Assembly (NCBI RefSeq): GCF_000317675.1
Contig: NC_019776.1
Coordinates: 3,720,001-3,784,000, forward strand
DNA from: Cyanobacterium aponinum PCC 10605
Lineage (GTDB): Bacteria; Cyanobacteriota; Cyanobacteriia; Cyanobacteriales; Cyanobacteriaceae
Direction of reading: 5' to 3'
Length of the DNA stretch: 64,000 nucleotides
Shown here: positions 32,338 to 40,844 of the stretch, one piece after another
Layout: each line of letters begins with the position of its first letter
Numbering within the stretch: the first letter of the stretch is position 1
The notes under the pieces: generated by a model
What the model was told of the DNA's origin: nothing
The model's input: the letters and a program-made list of their open reading frames with translations, nothing else
Database searches by the model: none
Position numbers and translations under genes: made by a program

Positions 32338-32970
32338 TTAGTTTTTTTTGCCTTTTGATTTATTTTTAAACCAAGTTGCTCCGAATAATAGTAAACTCGC
32401 TAAACCAGAGGCAATGGTTACGGGTAATATACTGCCCTCGGCTAAACCTGCTCCTATCATCACAAAGGGAAAAATCCCCGGAATTGTGCCGAAAATCGTA
32501 CCAAATAAATAATCTTTTTGGGTAACAGAAGTCAAACCTGCCCCATAGTTGACGATTCCGTAAGGAATTAAAGGTAAAAGACGAATAGCGAAAATATACC
32601 ATATTCCTCCTTTTCTGATTTCTTCATCAAGGTTTTGTAGGTAACTACCAAATTTTTGTCTGACCCAATTTTGTCCCAGAAATCTAGCGTAGATAAAACT
32701 TGCTATAGCGGCCATAATAGCTGCGATCGCAGTCCAAAATAAACCCCATTGAAAACCAAAAATTAAACCGCCGCTAATATTTAAAGGAGTTGATGGTAAA
32801 AGTAAAATCGTAGCAACAATATATAACAATACATAAATTATTGGTGCAAAAATTCCCAGTCTCTTTACCTGCTCATGCAAAATTTCTGGTTGAATCCCCC
32901 CCATCCAAACAATACTAACCCCCGTTAAACAGATCAAAATTAGTGTTACAACAATTAATTTACCCTTCAC
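32338..32970 (-). CDS. TVP38/TMEM64 (DedA-superfamily) membrane protein
   Basis: 210-residue inner membrane protein with a GTG start and about five or six hydrophobic helices (LIVVTLILICLTGVSIVW at the N-terminus). The VTT/SNARE-associated domain is visible: LNISGGLIFGFQWGLFW, then FIYARFLGQNWVRQKFG and AIRLLPLIPYGIVNYGAG. Relatives are thought to move lipids or support membrane homeostasis. The extreme C-terminus is basic (KNKSKGKKN). It is divergent from urtA with 104 bases between. Confidence 0.9.
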   Translation of the reverse strand: MKGKLIVVTLILICLTGVSIVWMGGIQPEILHEQVKRLGIFAPIIYVLLYIVATILLLPSTPLNISGGLIFGFQWGLFWTAIAAIMAAIASFIYARFLGQNWVRQKFGSYLQNLDEEIRKGGIWYIFAIRLLPLIPYGIVNYGAGLTSVTQKDYLFGTIFGTIPGIFPFVMIGAGLAEGSILPVTIASGLASLLLFGATWFKNKSKGKKN

Positions 32971-32992
32971 TAACCACTCCCATAAAAATTAT

Positions 32993-33034
32993 GTATCCAA
33001 AAATACAAAATATGCTTAACCTTATCTTTACTAT
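32993..33034 (+). promoter_or_regulatory. NtcA-activated promoter of urtA
   Basis: The palindromic NtcA site GTATCCAAAAATAC (GTA-N8-TAC, 32993-33006) is followed after exactly 22 bases by TACTAT (33029-33034), matching the TAN3T -10 box. This is the canonical arrangement of class II NtcA-activated promoters, directing nitrogen-starvation expression. The start codon follows 40 bases later. Confidence 0.8.
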
Positions 33035-33074
33035 TAATTAGTTTAAAACAACATAATTAGTAAAAAATAATACT

Positions 33075-34385
33075 ATGTCAAGACTAGGTAGAAGAAAATT
33101 TCTCCTTTACGGATCGGCTACATTAGGAACAAGTTTACTCCTCAAAGCCTGTGCTGATGCTCCTCCTCCTGCCGATGATACCGCTACGGATACCACTACG
33201 GAAACTCCTTCTGGTGGTGAAGGGGATACCATAAAAGTAGGAATCTTGCACTCTCTTAGTGGTACAATGGCCATTAGTGAAACCACTGTTGTGGAAGCTG
33301 AACAACTTGCGATCGAAGAAATTAACGCTAGTGGCGGAGTTTTAGGAAAGCAAATTGAAGCGATTGTCGAAGATGGCGCATCTGATTGGCCTACCTTTGC
33401 GGAAAAAGCAACTAAGCTAATTGATCAAGATGGAGTAGTAACAGTATTTGGCTGTTGGACTTCTGCTAGTAGAAAAGCTGTTTTACCTGTATTTGAGTCC
33501 AAAAATCATATGTTATGGTATCCCGTACAATACGAAGGACAAGAATGCTCTAAAAATATCTTCTATACTGGTGCCGCCCCTAACCAGCAAATTGAACCTG
33601 CTGTAGATTGGTTATTAGAAAATAAAGGTAAGGAATTTTTCCTCGTTGGCTCTGACTATGTATTTCCCAGAACAGCAAACACTATCATTAAAGCTCAATT
33701 AGAAGCAAAAGGTGGCACCACCGTAGGAGAGGATTATTTACCCCTTGGCAATACGGAAGTTACTCCCATTATTACTAAGATAAAAGCCGCTCTACCCAAC
33801 GGCGGTGTTATTTTTAATAGCTTAAACGGAGATAGTAACGTTGCTTTCTTCAAACAAATCCAAGCCGCAGGTTTAACTCCAGATAAATATCCTGTTATGT
33901 CTGTAAGTATTGCCGAAGAAGAGGTTAGACAAATTGGGGTAGAATATCTTAAAGGTCATTATGCCGCATGGAACTATTTTCAAACTGTAGAAAGTCCCGA
34001 AAATGAAAAATTTGTAGAGGCTTTTCGTGCTAAATATGGTCAAGACAGGGTAACTAATGATCCCATGGAAGCTGCTTACATTATGGTTTATCTCTGGAAA
34101 CAAGCCGTTGAAGCCGCCGGCACAACCGATTTAGAGCCTGTGAGAAGTGCGGCTGTCGGCCAGTCATTACAAGCCCCTGAAGGACTTGTCACCATGCAAC
34201 CTAATCATCATATTTCTAAAACAGTCAGAATCGGACAGGTAAGAGATGACGGTTTATTTGATATTGTCTTTGCCACAGATGCACCTGTTGACCCAATACC
34301 TTGGAATCAATATGTAGCTGAAACTAAGGGTTTTGCTTGTGACTGGACAGATCCGGCTAAAGGTGGTAAGTATAAAATGAGCTAA
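33075..34385 (+). CDS. urtA: Urea ABC transporter substrate-binding lipoprotein
   Basis: Periplasmic binding protein for high-affinity urea uptake, 436 residues. The N-terminus carries a twin-arginine signal (GRRKFLLYGSATLGTSLLLK) ending in a lipobox (LLKAC), so it is a Tat-exported lipoprotein. The branched-chain amino acid/urea binding fold follows (KVGILHSLSGTMAISE, IVEDGASDWPTFAEKA, FGCWTSASRKAVLPVFE, MLWYPVQYEGQECSKN), with the urea-type WYPVQYEG signature. It is preceded by a canonical NtcA promoter. The permease and ATPase genes urtBCDE, which usually follow, are absent, so they must lie elsewhere. Confidence 0.95.
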   Translation: MSRLGRRKFLLYGSATLGTSLLLKACADAPPPADDTATDTTTETPSGGEGDTIKVGILHSLSGTMAISETTVVEAEQLAIEEINASGGVLGKQIEAIVEDGASDWPTFAEKATKLIDQDGVVTVFGCWTSASRKAVLPVFESKNHMLWYPVQYEGQECSKNIFYTGAAPNQQIEPAVDWLLENKGKEFFLVGSDYVFPRTANTIIKAQLEAKGGTTVGEDYLPLGNTEVTPIITKIKAALPNGGVIFNSLNGDSNVAFFKQIQAAGLTPDKYPVMSVSIAEEEVRQIGVEYLKGHYAAWNYFQTVESPENEKFVEAFRAKYGQDRVTNDPMEAAYIMVYLWKQAVEAAGTTDLEPVRSAAVGQSLQAPEGLVTMQPNHHISKTVRIGQVRDDGLFDIVFATDAPVDPIPWNQYVAETKGFACDWTDPAKGGKYKMS

Positions 34386-34410
34386 TTCTGATAATAATTT
34401 AATCATAGAA

Positions 34411-34447
34411 GCGCGATCGGCGTAGCCGCACCTTCGGCGACCGCACT
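34411..34447. repeat. Short GC-rich palindromic repeat
   Basis: GCGCGATCGGCGTAGCCGC followed by ACCTTCGGCGACCGCAC is a compact GC-rich element of a kind scattered in cyanobacterial genomes, strikingly richer in G+C than its surroundings. The gap also has GGGGTTGAATTTATTCGCCCC (34492-34512). Confidence 0.5.
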
Positions 34448-34589
34448 TTTCGTTTCTCCATAAAAAACAGAAAATTATGGGAGAGGGGTTGAATTTATTC
34501 GCCCCTTATAGTGTTTAGGTGTTAAGAAAACCTCTGTTAGATTTATAAAGATTTTTTTAGTTATTTAATTAAAGTTTCAAGCATAAATA

Positions 34590-34988
34590 ATGGACAAAAA
34601 AGGAGATAAAATATCATTTTTAAACATTTATATTGATTCTGAGTGGAAAGAAAAATTAATTGATATTGCTCAACAAAAGAATATATCTTTAGAAAAATTA
34701 ATCGCTAGTATTATCGGTAATTATTTAGGTGAAAGTTTGGAGCATGAAAAATTAGAAAAATTAACACAAGACTATGAAAAATTAAACCAACGCCTGAGTG
34801 TATTAGAAGCGAAAAATTTAGAGTTAGAAAAAATAGAAGCTAAATTTCATATATTAGAAAAACTGGTGGAAAATCTACAATATCAAATCAATCCTCGTCA
34901 TATAGACAAGGGAAATATCACCCATTCTTTGGATGATGAAGACATATATGATGAACCAGACGAAATTCTAACAGATTTTTTAGATTAA
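34590..34988 (+). CDS. Hypothetical coiled-coil protein
   Basis: 132 residues. Residues 8-50 (FLNIYIDSEWKEKLIDIAQQ, then NISLEKLIASIIGNYL) look like a ribbon-helix-helix DNA-binding fold. Residues 55-110 form a heptad coiled coil (EKLTQDYEKLNQRLSVLEAK). The C-terminus is acidic (DDEDIYDEPDEI). I infer a small DNA-binding or scaffolding protein; there is no family name I can defend. Its TAA overlaps the stop codon of the convergent glycosyltransferase gene. Confidence 0.6.
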   Translation: MDKKGDKISFLNIYIDSEWKEKLIDIAQQKNISLEKLIASIIGNYLGESLEHEKLEKLTQDYEKLNQRLSVLEAKNLELEKIEAKFHILEKLVENLQYQINPRHIDKGNITHSLDDEDIYDEPDEILTDFLD

Positions 34989-36043
34989 ATAAAAGAGTCT
35001 AACCACGATTCAAAACGGTTGCCCCATGCCGTTAAAGAATAAACATCTTCTGCCACCTGACGACAATCATAGCGATTGATTTCGGGAAGACGTTGAATGG
35101 CAATCGCTAAATCTTCCACACTATCAGGGGTTACTAAAAATCCTGTTTTGCCATCGGTAACAATTTCCGCAGGACCTCCTCTAGCATAGCTAATTACAGG
35201 AACGCCACAAGCAAGAGCTTCAATGGCAACATTTCCAAAGGCTTCTACCCAACGAGGAGTCATAATCAATCCTAAACAATCACGCAGTTGTGCTTGTAAA
35301 TCTTTGGTAGATAAAAACCCTTGATATTTAATTGGGGCTGAGGGATGTTGATTTTGAATGGTTTGCCAGTATTCTTGGTCTTGAATTTTACCAAAAATTA
35401 GTAAGGGAATGTTTGTGATTTCCGAGGCTTTTACGGCATCTTCTAAGGCTTTTTCTGGGGCTATTCTACCTAACCATGCTAATTGTTTTTTCGGTTGAGG
35501 TTGAAACTGATATAAAGATAAATCAATACCACTACCTAAGCATTGACATTTATCTGCAAAAGGAAAGGTATCTGCTTGAGATTTAGTATAAACACCAAAT
35601 TGATAAGGAAATCGTGTTGCTATTTTTCCCATAATCTGATCTAAACTATCAGAAAGAGACCCCATACTAATAAAATGTGCGATCGCAGTTGAAAAAAAGG
35701 GAGTAAGATAAAAAGGAAGCCAATCAAAAGCAAAATTAACAATAACATCGTATTCAGATTGTATCTGATAAGCATAATCGAGCATATTTGCTAAAACCGA
35801 ATTATCAGGCATAATCACAGGGGTTTGACGGCTTTGAGTTTGAGCAGGAGTATGTAAATTTCCCTCAATTTCAATAATATCAGCATGGTCAAAAAAAGAT
35901 CCTTTTGGAGCTATTACCTTTATAATATGACCACGCCCTTGCATTTCTTGAATCAGATTATAAATAGTTAATTCTACACCGCCACCAATGCCTGAACTTA
36001 ATGCACCCACAGGGGTAGATAAAATTAAAACTTTTTTCATCAT
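34985..36043 (-). CDS. Family 4 glycosyltransferase (GT-B)
   Basis: 352 residues with the GT-B layout: N-terminal GGGVELTIYNLIQEMQGRGH for acceptor binding, C-terminal AWLGRIAPEKALEDAVKAS and the donor-site E-x7-E region MTPRWVEAFGNVAIEALACG with PVISYARGGPAEIV. Acceptor and sugar are unknown; cell-envelope glycan or glycolipid synthesis is likely. It lies downstream of psbK on the same strand, but 150 bases apart, and is convergent with the coiled-coil gene, overlapping its stop. Confidence 0.9.
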   Translation of the reverse strand: MMKKVLILSTPVGALSSGIGGGVELTIYNLIQEMQGRGHIIKVIAPKGSFFDHADIIEIEGNLHTPAQTQSRQTPVIMPDNSVLANMLDYAYQIQSEYDVIVNFAFDWLPFYLTPFFSTAIAHFISMGSLSDSLDQIMGKIATRFPYQFGVYTKSQADTFPFADKCQCLGSGIDLSLYQFQPQPKKQLAWLGRIAPEKALEDAVKASEITNIPLLIFGKIQDQEYWQTIQNQHPSAPIKYQGFLSTKDLQAQLRDCLGLIMTPRWVEAFGNVAIEALACGVPVISYARGGPAEIVTDGKTGFLVTPDSVEDLAIAIQRLPEINRYDCRQVAEDVYSLTAWGNRFESWLDSFI

Positions 36044-36193
36044 AGACTTAATTATGCTTCCCTTTTCCTAATCTCTTAATCTTTATTAAAATAACAACAT
36101 TATGAATATAGATAAAAACATAAATAAAACCCATGTTGTGACTATATTCACTCACATGGGCTTATTTGTAAATATTGGTAAAAACAAAATTGT

Positions 36194-36331
36194 TTATCTG
36201 AAGCCTACGGCAGCCTGCCATACAAAAGCTAATAACAAAAAGAATAAGGGAATAACAGGTAAAACATCCACTAAAGGCTTAAAAATCTCGTAAGCCTCTG
36301 GTAATTTAGCCAATAACATCGTTGCTTCCAT
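36194..36331 (-). CDS. psbK: Photosystem II protein K
   Basis: Small single-helix subunit of photosystem II. The 45-residue ORF reads [20 protein letters not shown], then [20 protein letters not shown] and AVGFR. The first eight residues are a propeptide removed in mature PsbK, which begins KLPEAY. The KLPEAYxxFxPxVDVLPxIP motif is diagnostic. AAGGAACA 10 bases before the ATG is the ribosome binding site. No other psb gene is adjacent. Confidence 0.97.
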   Translation of the reverse strand: MEATMLLAKLPEAYEIFKPLVDVLPVIPLFFLLLAFVWQAAVGFR

Positions 36332-36626
36332 TTTAATTAATTGTTCCTTACTAAACTAATTTTTCTAATTGGTAATATATATTATCATCATCGGCGGTCA
36401 ATGATATACTTTATTAATTAAATGTAAAGTTTTATTACACAATTTCTATTCAATTTATTTATTCAATGATCATAGCCAACAAAACTAAATTTAAAATTTT
36501 TATTCAAATATTACAATGCCATAATTAACATAGTTTAAGATAAAAAAGAATTCCTATTCCGAATTTATGAGTGTCGCAGTCTTAATTTAAACTTCATTAG
36601 TACTTTAAAAGTATAGTCTATCATCA
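36332..36626. other. Divergent promoter region between psbK and the FHA-GGDEF-EAL gene
   Basis: Very AT-rich, 295 bases, no gene and no clear repeat. It must contain promoters for both neighbours, but no box stands out. Confidence 0.4.
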
Positions 36627-38789
36627 ATGAATGACTCATCCAATAAAAATAATCATCTTTTACTTTTTCTGTGTGATGATTGTACGGAAGATACATCCTT
36701 TCAACTGACAGAAGGAATATATTTTATTGGCCGTCATTCTAATAATTCCATTCGTCTTAACTCACCTTCAGTATCCAGACATCATGCTACTTTAATGCGC
36801 AGAGATTCAGCCAATGGAGAAAGTATATATATACTGATAGATGGAGATTTAGAAGGAAAAAGAAGTCAAAATGGAACTTTGGTTAATGGAAAAAAAATAA
36901 TACATCATTCCCTTAGAGATGGTGATTTAATTGCTTTTGGTAGTAACGACAATCAAGCTGTTTATAAACAGGAAGTTTCTGACAATATAATTATTTATCC
37001 TTATTGTGATCTAAACTCTAAAAAATCTAAGAGTGAATCTTTAACTAGCAGTAATTTAGCAAGAGAAAAACTTCAAGATACTCTCATTGTTTCGGAATTA
37101 AATCTTAAAAATAGTCTTGAAAACTACGACATACAAAGATTAGCTTCTTTTCCTGAATTATCTCCTAATCCTATTTTAGAGTTTGATTTTAGTGGCAATA
37201 TCATTTACTGTAATCCTTCTGCGAAACTTAGCTTTGAAGACTTGCTAAAACAAACAAACCAAGAAAATCCCCTTATAAAAGACTTAAAACCAGTTTCAGA
37301 AGAAAATCATGGAGAATTAATTATCAGAGAAATTGAGATAGAAGATAAACATTATGAGCAGTATATTCATTATTTATCAAAGGAAAATGTTATGAGAAGC
37401 TATATTTTTGATATTACAGAGCGAAAAAACTCCGAAGCAAAACTAAAATATCATGCACTACACGACTCTTTGACTGGTATTCCTAATCGAGATTTTTTTT
37501 ATTGGCAAATAAGCAAAAATATTCAAGAAGCCAAAGAAAGCCTACTTTCAAAATTCTTTGCTGTTTTGTTTATTGATATTGATAGATTTAAAAACATTAA
37601 TGATACCTTGAGTCATAGCATAGGAGATAAATTGTTAGAGTATTTTACTCACAGACTTGTATCTGTAATTCCTTCCGACTATTTTGTAGCTCGTTGGGGG
37701 GGAGATGAATTTATTTTAATTACCCCTTTAGAATTAATTAACCATGAAGATTCAAAAATAAAGAAAAAAACCTCTGCTCAAGTAGTAGCAGAAAAAATTA
37801 TCAATGTTTTAAAAGAGCCTTTTTCCATTGAAAAATATACGATTTTTACTACTTGTAGTATTGGAATTGCCACATATCCTGAAGATGGTAACGATGAACA
37901 ACATTTAATCAAAAATGCTGATATTGCTCTTTATCGTGCAAAACAGATGGGTAGAAATAATTATCAGTTTTATACAAATACTCTTAATAAAGAAAAAACT
38001 TTATTATTTGAGTTAGAAAATAGTTTATATAATTCCCTTGAAAATAAAGAATTATTTTTAACTTATCAACCTCAACTTAACTTAAAAACAAATACTCTTG
38101 AAGGGGTTGAGGTTTTATTACGTTGGCAACATCCTGTGTTGGGTGTGGTATCACCGAGTAAGTTTATCCCTTTAGCAGAAGAAACGGGATTAATTATTTC
38201 TATTGGAGAATGGGTTTTGGAAATGGCTTGTGAAGAGGGTACAAGGTGGCTTGATTTGGGTTATCCTCCGATTATGATTGCAGTTAATGTTTCTGGAAAA
38301 CAGTTTCAACAAGATAATTTTGCTGATAAGGTAAAAGAGATTTTAATAAAAACGCAATTCAATCCTGAGTATTTGGAAATCGAAATTACGGAGAGTATCT
38401 TAATGCAGGATAGCGAAAAAACAGAAACAATTATCAAGGAATTATCTGGTTTAGGAGTTAAATTTTCTCTCGATGATTTTGGTACAGGTTATTCTTCTTT
38501 AAGTTATTTGAAAAAGTTCCCTTTTAATTTTATAAAAATAGATAAGTCTTTTGTCACAGATTTAGTTACTAATTTTCAAGATCAAGCCTTGGTTTCAGCT
38601 ATCATTACTTTAGCAAAAGGTTACAATATGAAAGTCGTAGCCGAAGGTGTAGAAGTTGAAACACAAAAAAAAATTTTGAAAAATTTTCGGTGTGATTTAA
38701 TTCAAGGATGGTTAGTCAGTGAGCCTTTAATTAGAGAAGATTTTATGGATTTTATGGCAAGTTATCAGCAAAAGACAATTAACGATTAG
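36627..38789 (+). CDS. FHA-PAS-GGDEF-EAL c-di-GMP turnover protein
   Basis: 720 residues with four modules. An FHA phosphothreonine-binding domain (about 12-115) has YFIGRHSNNSIRLNSPSVSR. A PAS-like domain follows (about 175-270, ILEFDFSGNIIYCNPSA). GGDEF (275-445) has DSLTGIPNRDFF, FIDIDRFKNIND and the intact RWGGDEFILI. EAL (460-710) has EVLLRWQHP, NVSGKQF, EITES, LDDFGTGYSSLSYL, IKIDKSFV and VVAEGVE. Both catalytic sites look intact, so it could make or break c-di-GMP. The FHA domain suggests control by a Ser/Thr kinase, none of which lies nearby. Confidence 0.94.
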   Translation: MNDSSNKNNHLLLFLCDDCTEDTSFQLTEGIYFIGRHSNNSIRLNSPSVSRHHATLMRRDSANGESIYILIDGDLEGKRSQNGTLVNGKKIIHHSLRDGDLIAFGSNDNQAVYKQEVSDNIIIYPYCDLNSKKSKSESLTSSNLAREKLQDTLIVSELNLKNSLENYDIQRLASFPELSPNPILEFDFSGNIIYCNPSAKLSFEDLLKQTNQENPLIKDLKPVSEENHGELIIREIEIEDKHYEQYIHYLSKENVMRSYIFDITERKNSEAKLKYHALHDSLTGIPNRDFFYWQISKNIQEAKESLLSKFFAVLFIDIDRFKNINDTLSHSIGDKLLEYFTHRLVSVIPSDYFVARWGGDEFILITPLELINHEDSKIKKKTSAQVVAEKIINVLKEPFSIEKYTIFTTCSIGIATYPEDGNDEQHLIKNADIALYRAKQMGRNNYQFYTNTLNKEKTLLFELENSLYNSLENKELFLTYQPQLNLKTNTLEGVEVLLRWQHPVLGVVSPSKFIPLAEETGLIISIGEWVLEMACEEGTRWLDLGYPPIMIAVNVSGKQFQQDNFADKVKEILIKTQFNPEYLEIEITESILMQDSEKTETIIKELSGLGVKFSLDDFGTGYSSLSYLKKFPFNFIKIDKSFVTDLVTNFQDQALVSAIITLAKGYNMKVVAEGVEVETQKKILKNFRCDLIQGWLVSEPLIREDFMDFMASYQQKTIND

Positions 38790-38832
38790 GAATTAACTGA
38801 CGTTATCTACTCATTCATATATTTAGTTTTAT

Positions 38833-38939
38833 TAACCTGAATTTTGCATAAGCTGAAAGCATCTCAACTCGTAGTCAGAAAACCTTATAGCTTCTTCTTA
38901 GAAATAACGATAAAATTGCCTTAATCCGAACTGATGTTA
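38833..38939. repeat. Core unit of the TAACCTGAG family, copy 3
   Basis: TAACCTGAATTTTGCATAAG to CTGATGTTA; shares GTAGTCAGAAAACCTTATAG with the copies at 15024 and 43912. Here TTCTTC is expanded by three bases. The rest of the gap (38940-39178) contains AATATATTCAACCTCTACCA and an unassigned stretch with weak coding character on the minus strand (39105-38965). Confidence 0.75.
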
Positions 38940-39178
38940 AATATATTCAACCTCTACCACCCCAAAATCCTAAGCCCCTATTTCTCCCTCTCACGCTCTT
39001 TCAATAAACTTCTCGTATAATCTGTCAACCCTTTACGATACTCCAAATCTAACGAGGATTGCAGGATTTGGATGTAAAGTCCAAACACAGCCCCTCGAAA
39101 GTAGTTACATCTGCCCTTAACCTATCACCTGTTATCTTTCATAGACAATTAATTATATTTTTGTCTAAAACCTCAAGC

Positions 39179-39511
39179 CTACATCTTAGATAAAGAAGAA
39201 ATTTTCCCTAACTTTGCAGAGTCTAAACCAGTTAATTCTTCCAAACTAATCCAACCCTCTTTTAAAAGTTGAGCAAAAGTGAACACTAACATTCCTTCCC
39301 TAGTATCATATTTCCCATCAAGATCATAACGCTTGGCACTCAAAAGATCATGAATTTGCCATAATTGCTCCATGTCTGACATGTCCTCAATCTGGTTTCT
39401 CACTTGTGCCATTAAAGTTTCTGTTTCTCTTTGATAGGCTTTTTTTAAAACTTTTTGACTAATTTCTATTTCAGTATGACTCCATCCTGTTGTATTAATA
39501 GTTGTGGACAT
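39179..39511 (-). CDS. frp: Fluorescence recovery protein
   Basis: Small helical protein that binds the C-terminal domain of active orange carotenoid protein and speeds its detachment from the phycobilisome. 110 residues, about the family length. Conserved blocks are KAYQRETETLMAQV, LWQIHDLLSAKRYDLDGKYD and FTFAQLLKEGWISLEELTGL. The reading frame is intact. It lies downstream of, and on the same strand as, a badly deleted ocp gene (39753-40040), the normal ocp-frp order. Without a working ocp elsewhere it would have no known client. Confidence 0.93.
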   Translation of the reverse strand: MSTTINTTGWSHTEIEISQKVLKKAYQRETETLMAQVRNQIEDMSDMEQLWQIHDLLSAKRYDLDGKYDTREGMLVFTFAQLLKEGWISLEELTGLDSAKLGKISSLSKM

Positions 39512-39752
39512 AGTAGATAATTAAATGATATATATAAGAAAATTTAAAGATGTCTCTCATCATATCAATATCTTTCTATAAAACGCAAAAAAAAGGTGTC
39601 AGGTTACAGGTATCAGGTGTCAGGTTAAACAAAAATCCCCCATCTCCCCTTCACCCTCTTTTCTCTTTTTTTCTCTTTCTCAAAAATGAAAAAACCCCCT
39701 TTTGTTTTTGTTTTGGGGGAATTCTAACAGTATATTTATCAATAGAAATCTC

Positions 39753-40040
39753 TTAACGGATAAAATTTAATAACTCTTTAGGAGATGCTAATAAGTCAAT
39801 CGCAACAAAAAAGATTTTATTCTCAGGATTAAGTAAAAAGCGCCAAGCAATATCCATACCAACGTTACCACCAAACCAAGGGGTTTGAACTTTTCCAGTC
39901 ACTTTAATTTGAGTATAACCATCTTCTGCCGGTTCGGAAATTCCCTGTTGAGGAATTAGTTTTAAATTTTGACATTCTTCTTTCATAAATTTTCCTAATT
40001 GATACCAAAAACCAAGTTTGATATTAGCAGACCACACTGC
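39753..40040 (-). pseudogene. ocp: Orange carotenoid protein remnant with two deletions
   Basis: OCP binds a keto-carotenoid and quenches phycobilisomes under strong light. Here only two pieces survive in one frame. AVWSANIKLGFWYQLGKFM matches the N-terminal domain around residues 105-120, and it runs straight into KEECQNLKLIPQQG ... KVTGKVQTPWFGGNVGMD ... LLASPKELLNF, the last 60 or so residues of the C-terminal domain. About 105 N-terminal residues and about 150 internal residues (rest of the NTD, linker, start of the CTD) are missing compared with the 317-residue family. The fragment ends head-to-head against crtW. An ATG at 40076 opens the frame but lies within crtW-derived DNA. Confidence 0.88.
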
Positions 40041-40607
40041 ACTGGTTTGTTTATCGTTGCCCATGATGGTATGCACGGTATTCTTTTTCCTTACAATCTT
40101 AATATCAATGATGCGATCGCCGCTTTAGCTTTAATTTTATATGGGGGGTTATCTTTCAGAGATTTAAGGGAAAAACATTATTTGCATCATCGTTTCACTG
40201 GTACGAGTCTTGATCCAGACTTTCATGAGCATAACCCAAATTTTTGCTTTTGGTATTTTAGATTTATGAGGAAATATGTCAGTTTTTTAAATTTGTGTCG
40301 TCTATGTTTATTAATTTTAATAATTGTTAATCTTTTTCACATTCACTGGTTAAATTTACTTTTATTTTGGGCTTTGCCTTTAATTTTTAGTTCGTTACAA
40401 CTATTCTTTTTTGGGACTTTTTTACCCCATCGTCATCATCAGGATAATCAATATAGTTTAGGTGCAATTAAGAGTTTTCATTTACCGATATTATTGTCTT
40501 TAATTACCTGTTATCATTTCAGTTATCATCAAGAACATCATCGCTATCCTTTTCTTCCTTGGTGGCAATTACCCTTTGCGATGGGATTTTCTCAGTCACA
40601 TTTTTAG
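40041..40607 (+). pseudogene. crtW: Beta-carotene ketolase CrtW remnant, 5' end deleted
   Basis: CrtW adds the 4-keto group that makes echinenone or canthaxanthin, the pigments OCP needs. Homology begins abruptly at TGLFIVAHDGMHG and runs to the normal C-terminus. Histidine clusters are intact: AHDGMHG, KHYLHHRF, FGTFLPHRHH and YHQEHHRYPFLPWW. The first 65 to 70 residues, with the first membrane helix and the promoter, are absent; the open frame could only start at an ATG (39999) inside the ocp fragment. It is most likely inactive, though a chimeric product is formally possible. Confidence 0.85.
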
Positions 40608-40844
40608 CTTATATTCACTGAGGTTTAATATAAAATTTGGCACTGCTGATTTTAAATATGATTGTAATTTCCCATTTAGGTGGGAAATAGGGAAAGGGCA
40701 AGGGGCAATTAGTGAATAGTTGATAATCAAAAACCCCGAACTTATATCTCTCTCCTTTTCTCCCTTTCTCATTACTTATTTACTCTGCTAAACCATTAAA
40801 CTTGCCCTTATCCAATATTCTTGAGCTAAATAAACGTTCAATAA
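40608..40844. other. Spacer with a decayed TAACCT-family repeat
   Basis: Contains AGGGCAAGGGGCAATTAGTG, GAATAGTTGATAATCAA, CCCCGAACTTA and CTTATCCAATATTCTTGAGC, all parts of the main repeat family but without clean ends. No gene. Confidence 0.4.

Noticed and set aside
36102..36293. 63-residue plus-strand frame
   Set aside because: It lies antisense over psbK, whose sequence is unmistakable on the other strand.
38965..39105. Minus-strand open stretch with coding-like sequence (FRGAVFGLYIQILQSSLDLE)
   Set aside because: About 47 codons without a good start and no family I can name. It may be a gene remnant, but the evidence is too thin to annotate.
39550..39756. 68-residue plus-strand frame
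   Set aside because: It translates heptad repeat and C/T-rich spacer DNA; low-complexity, no conserved features.
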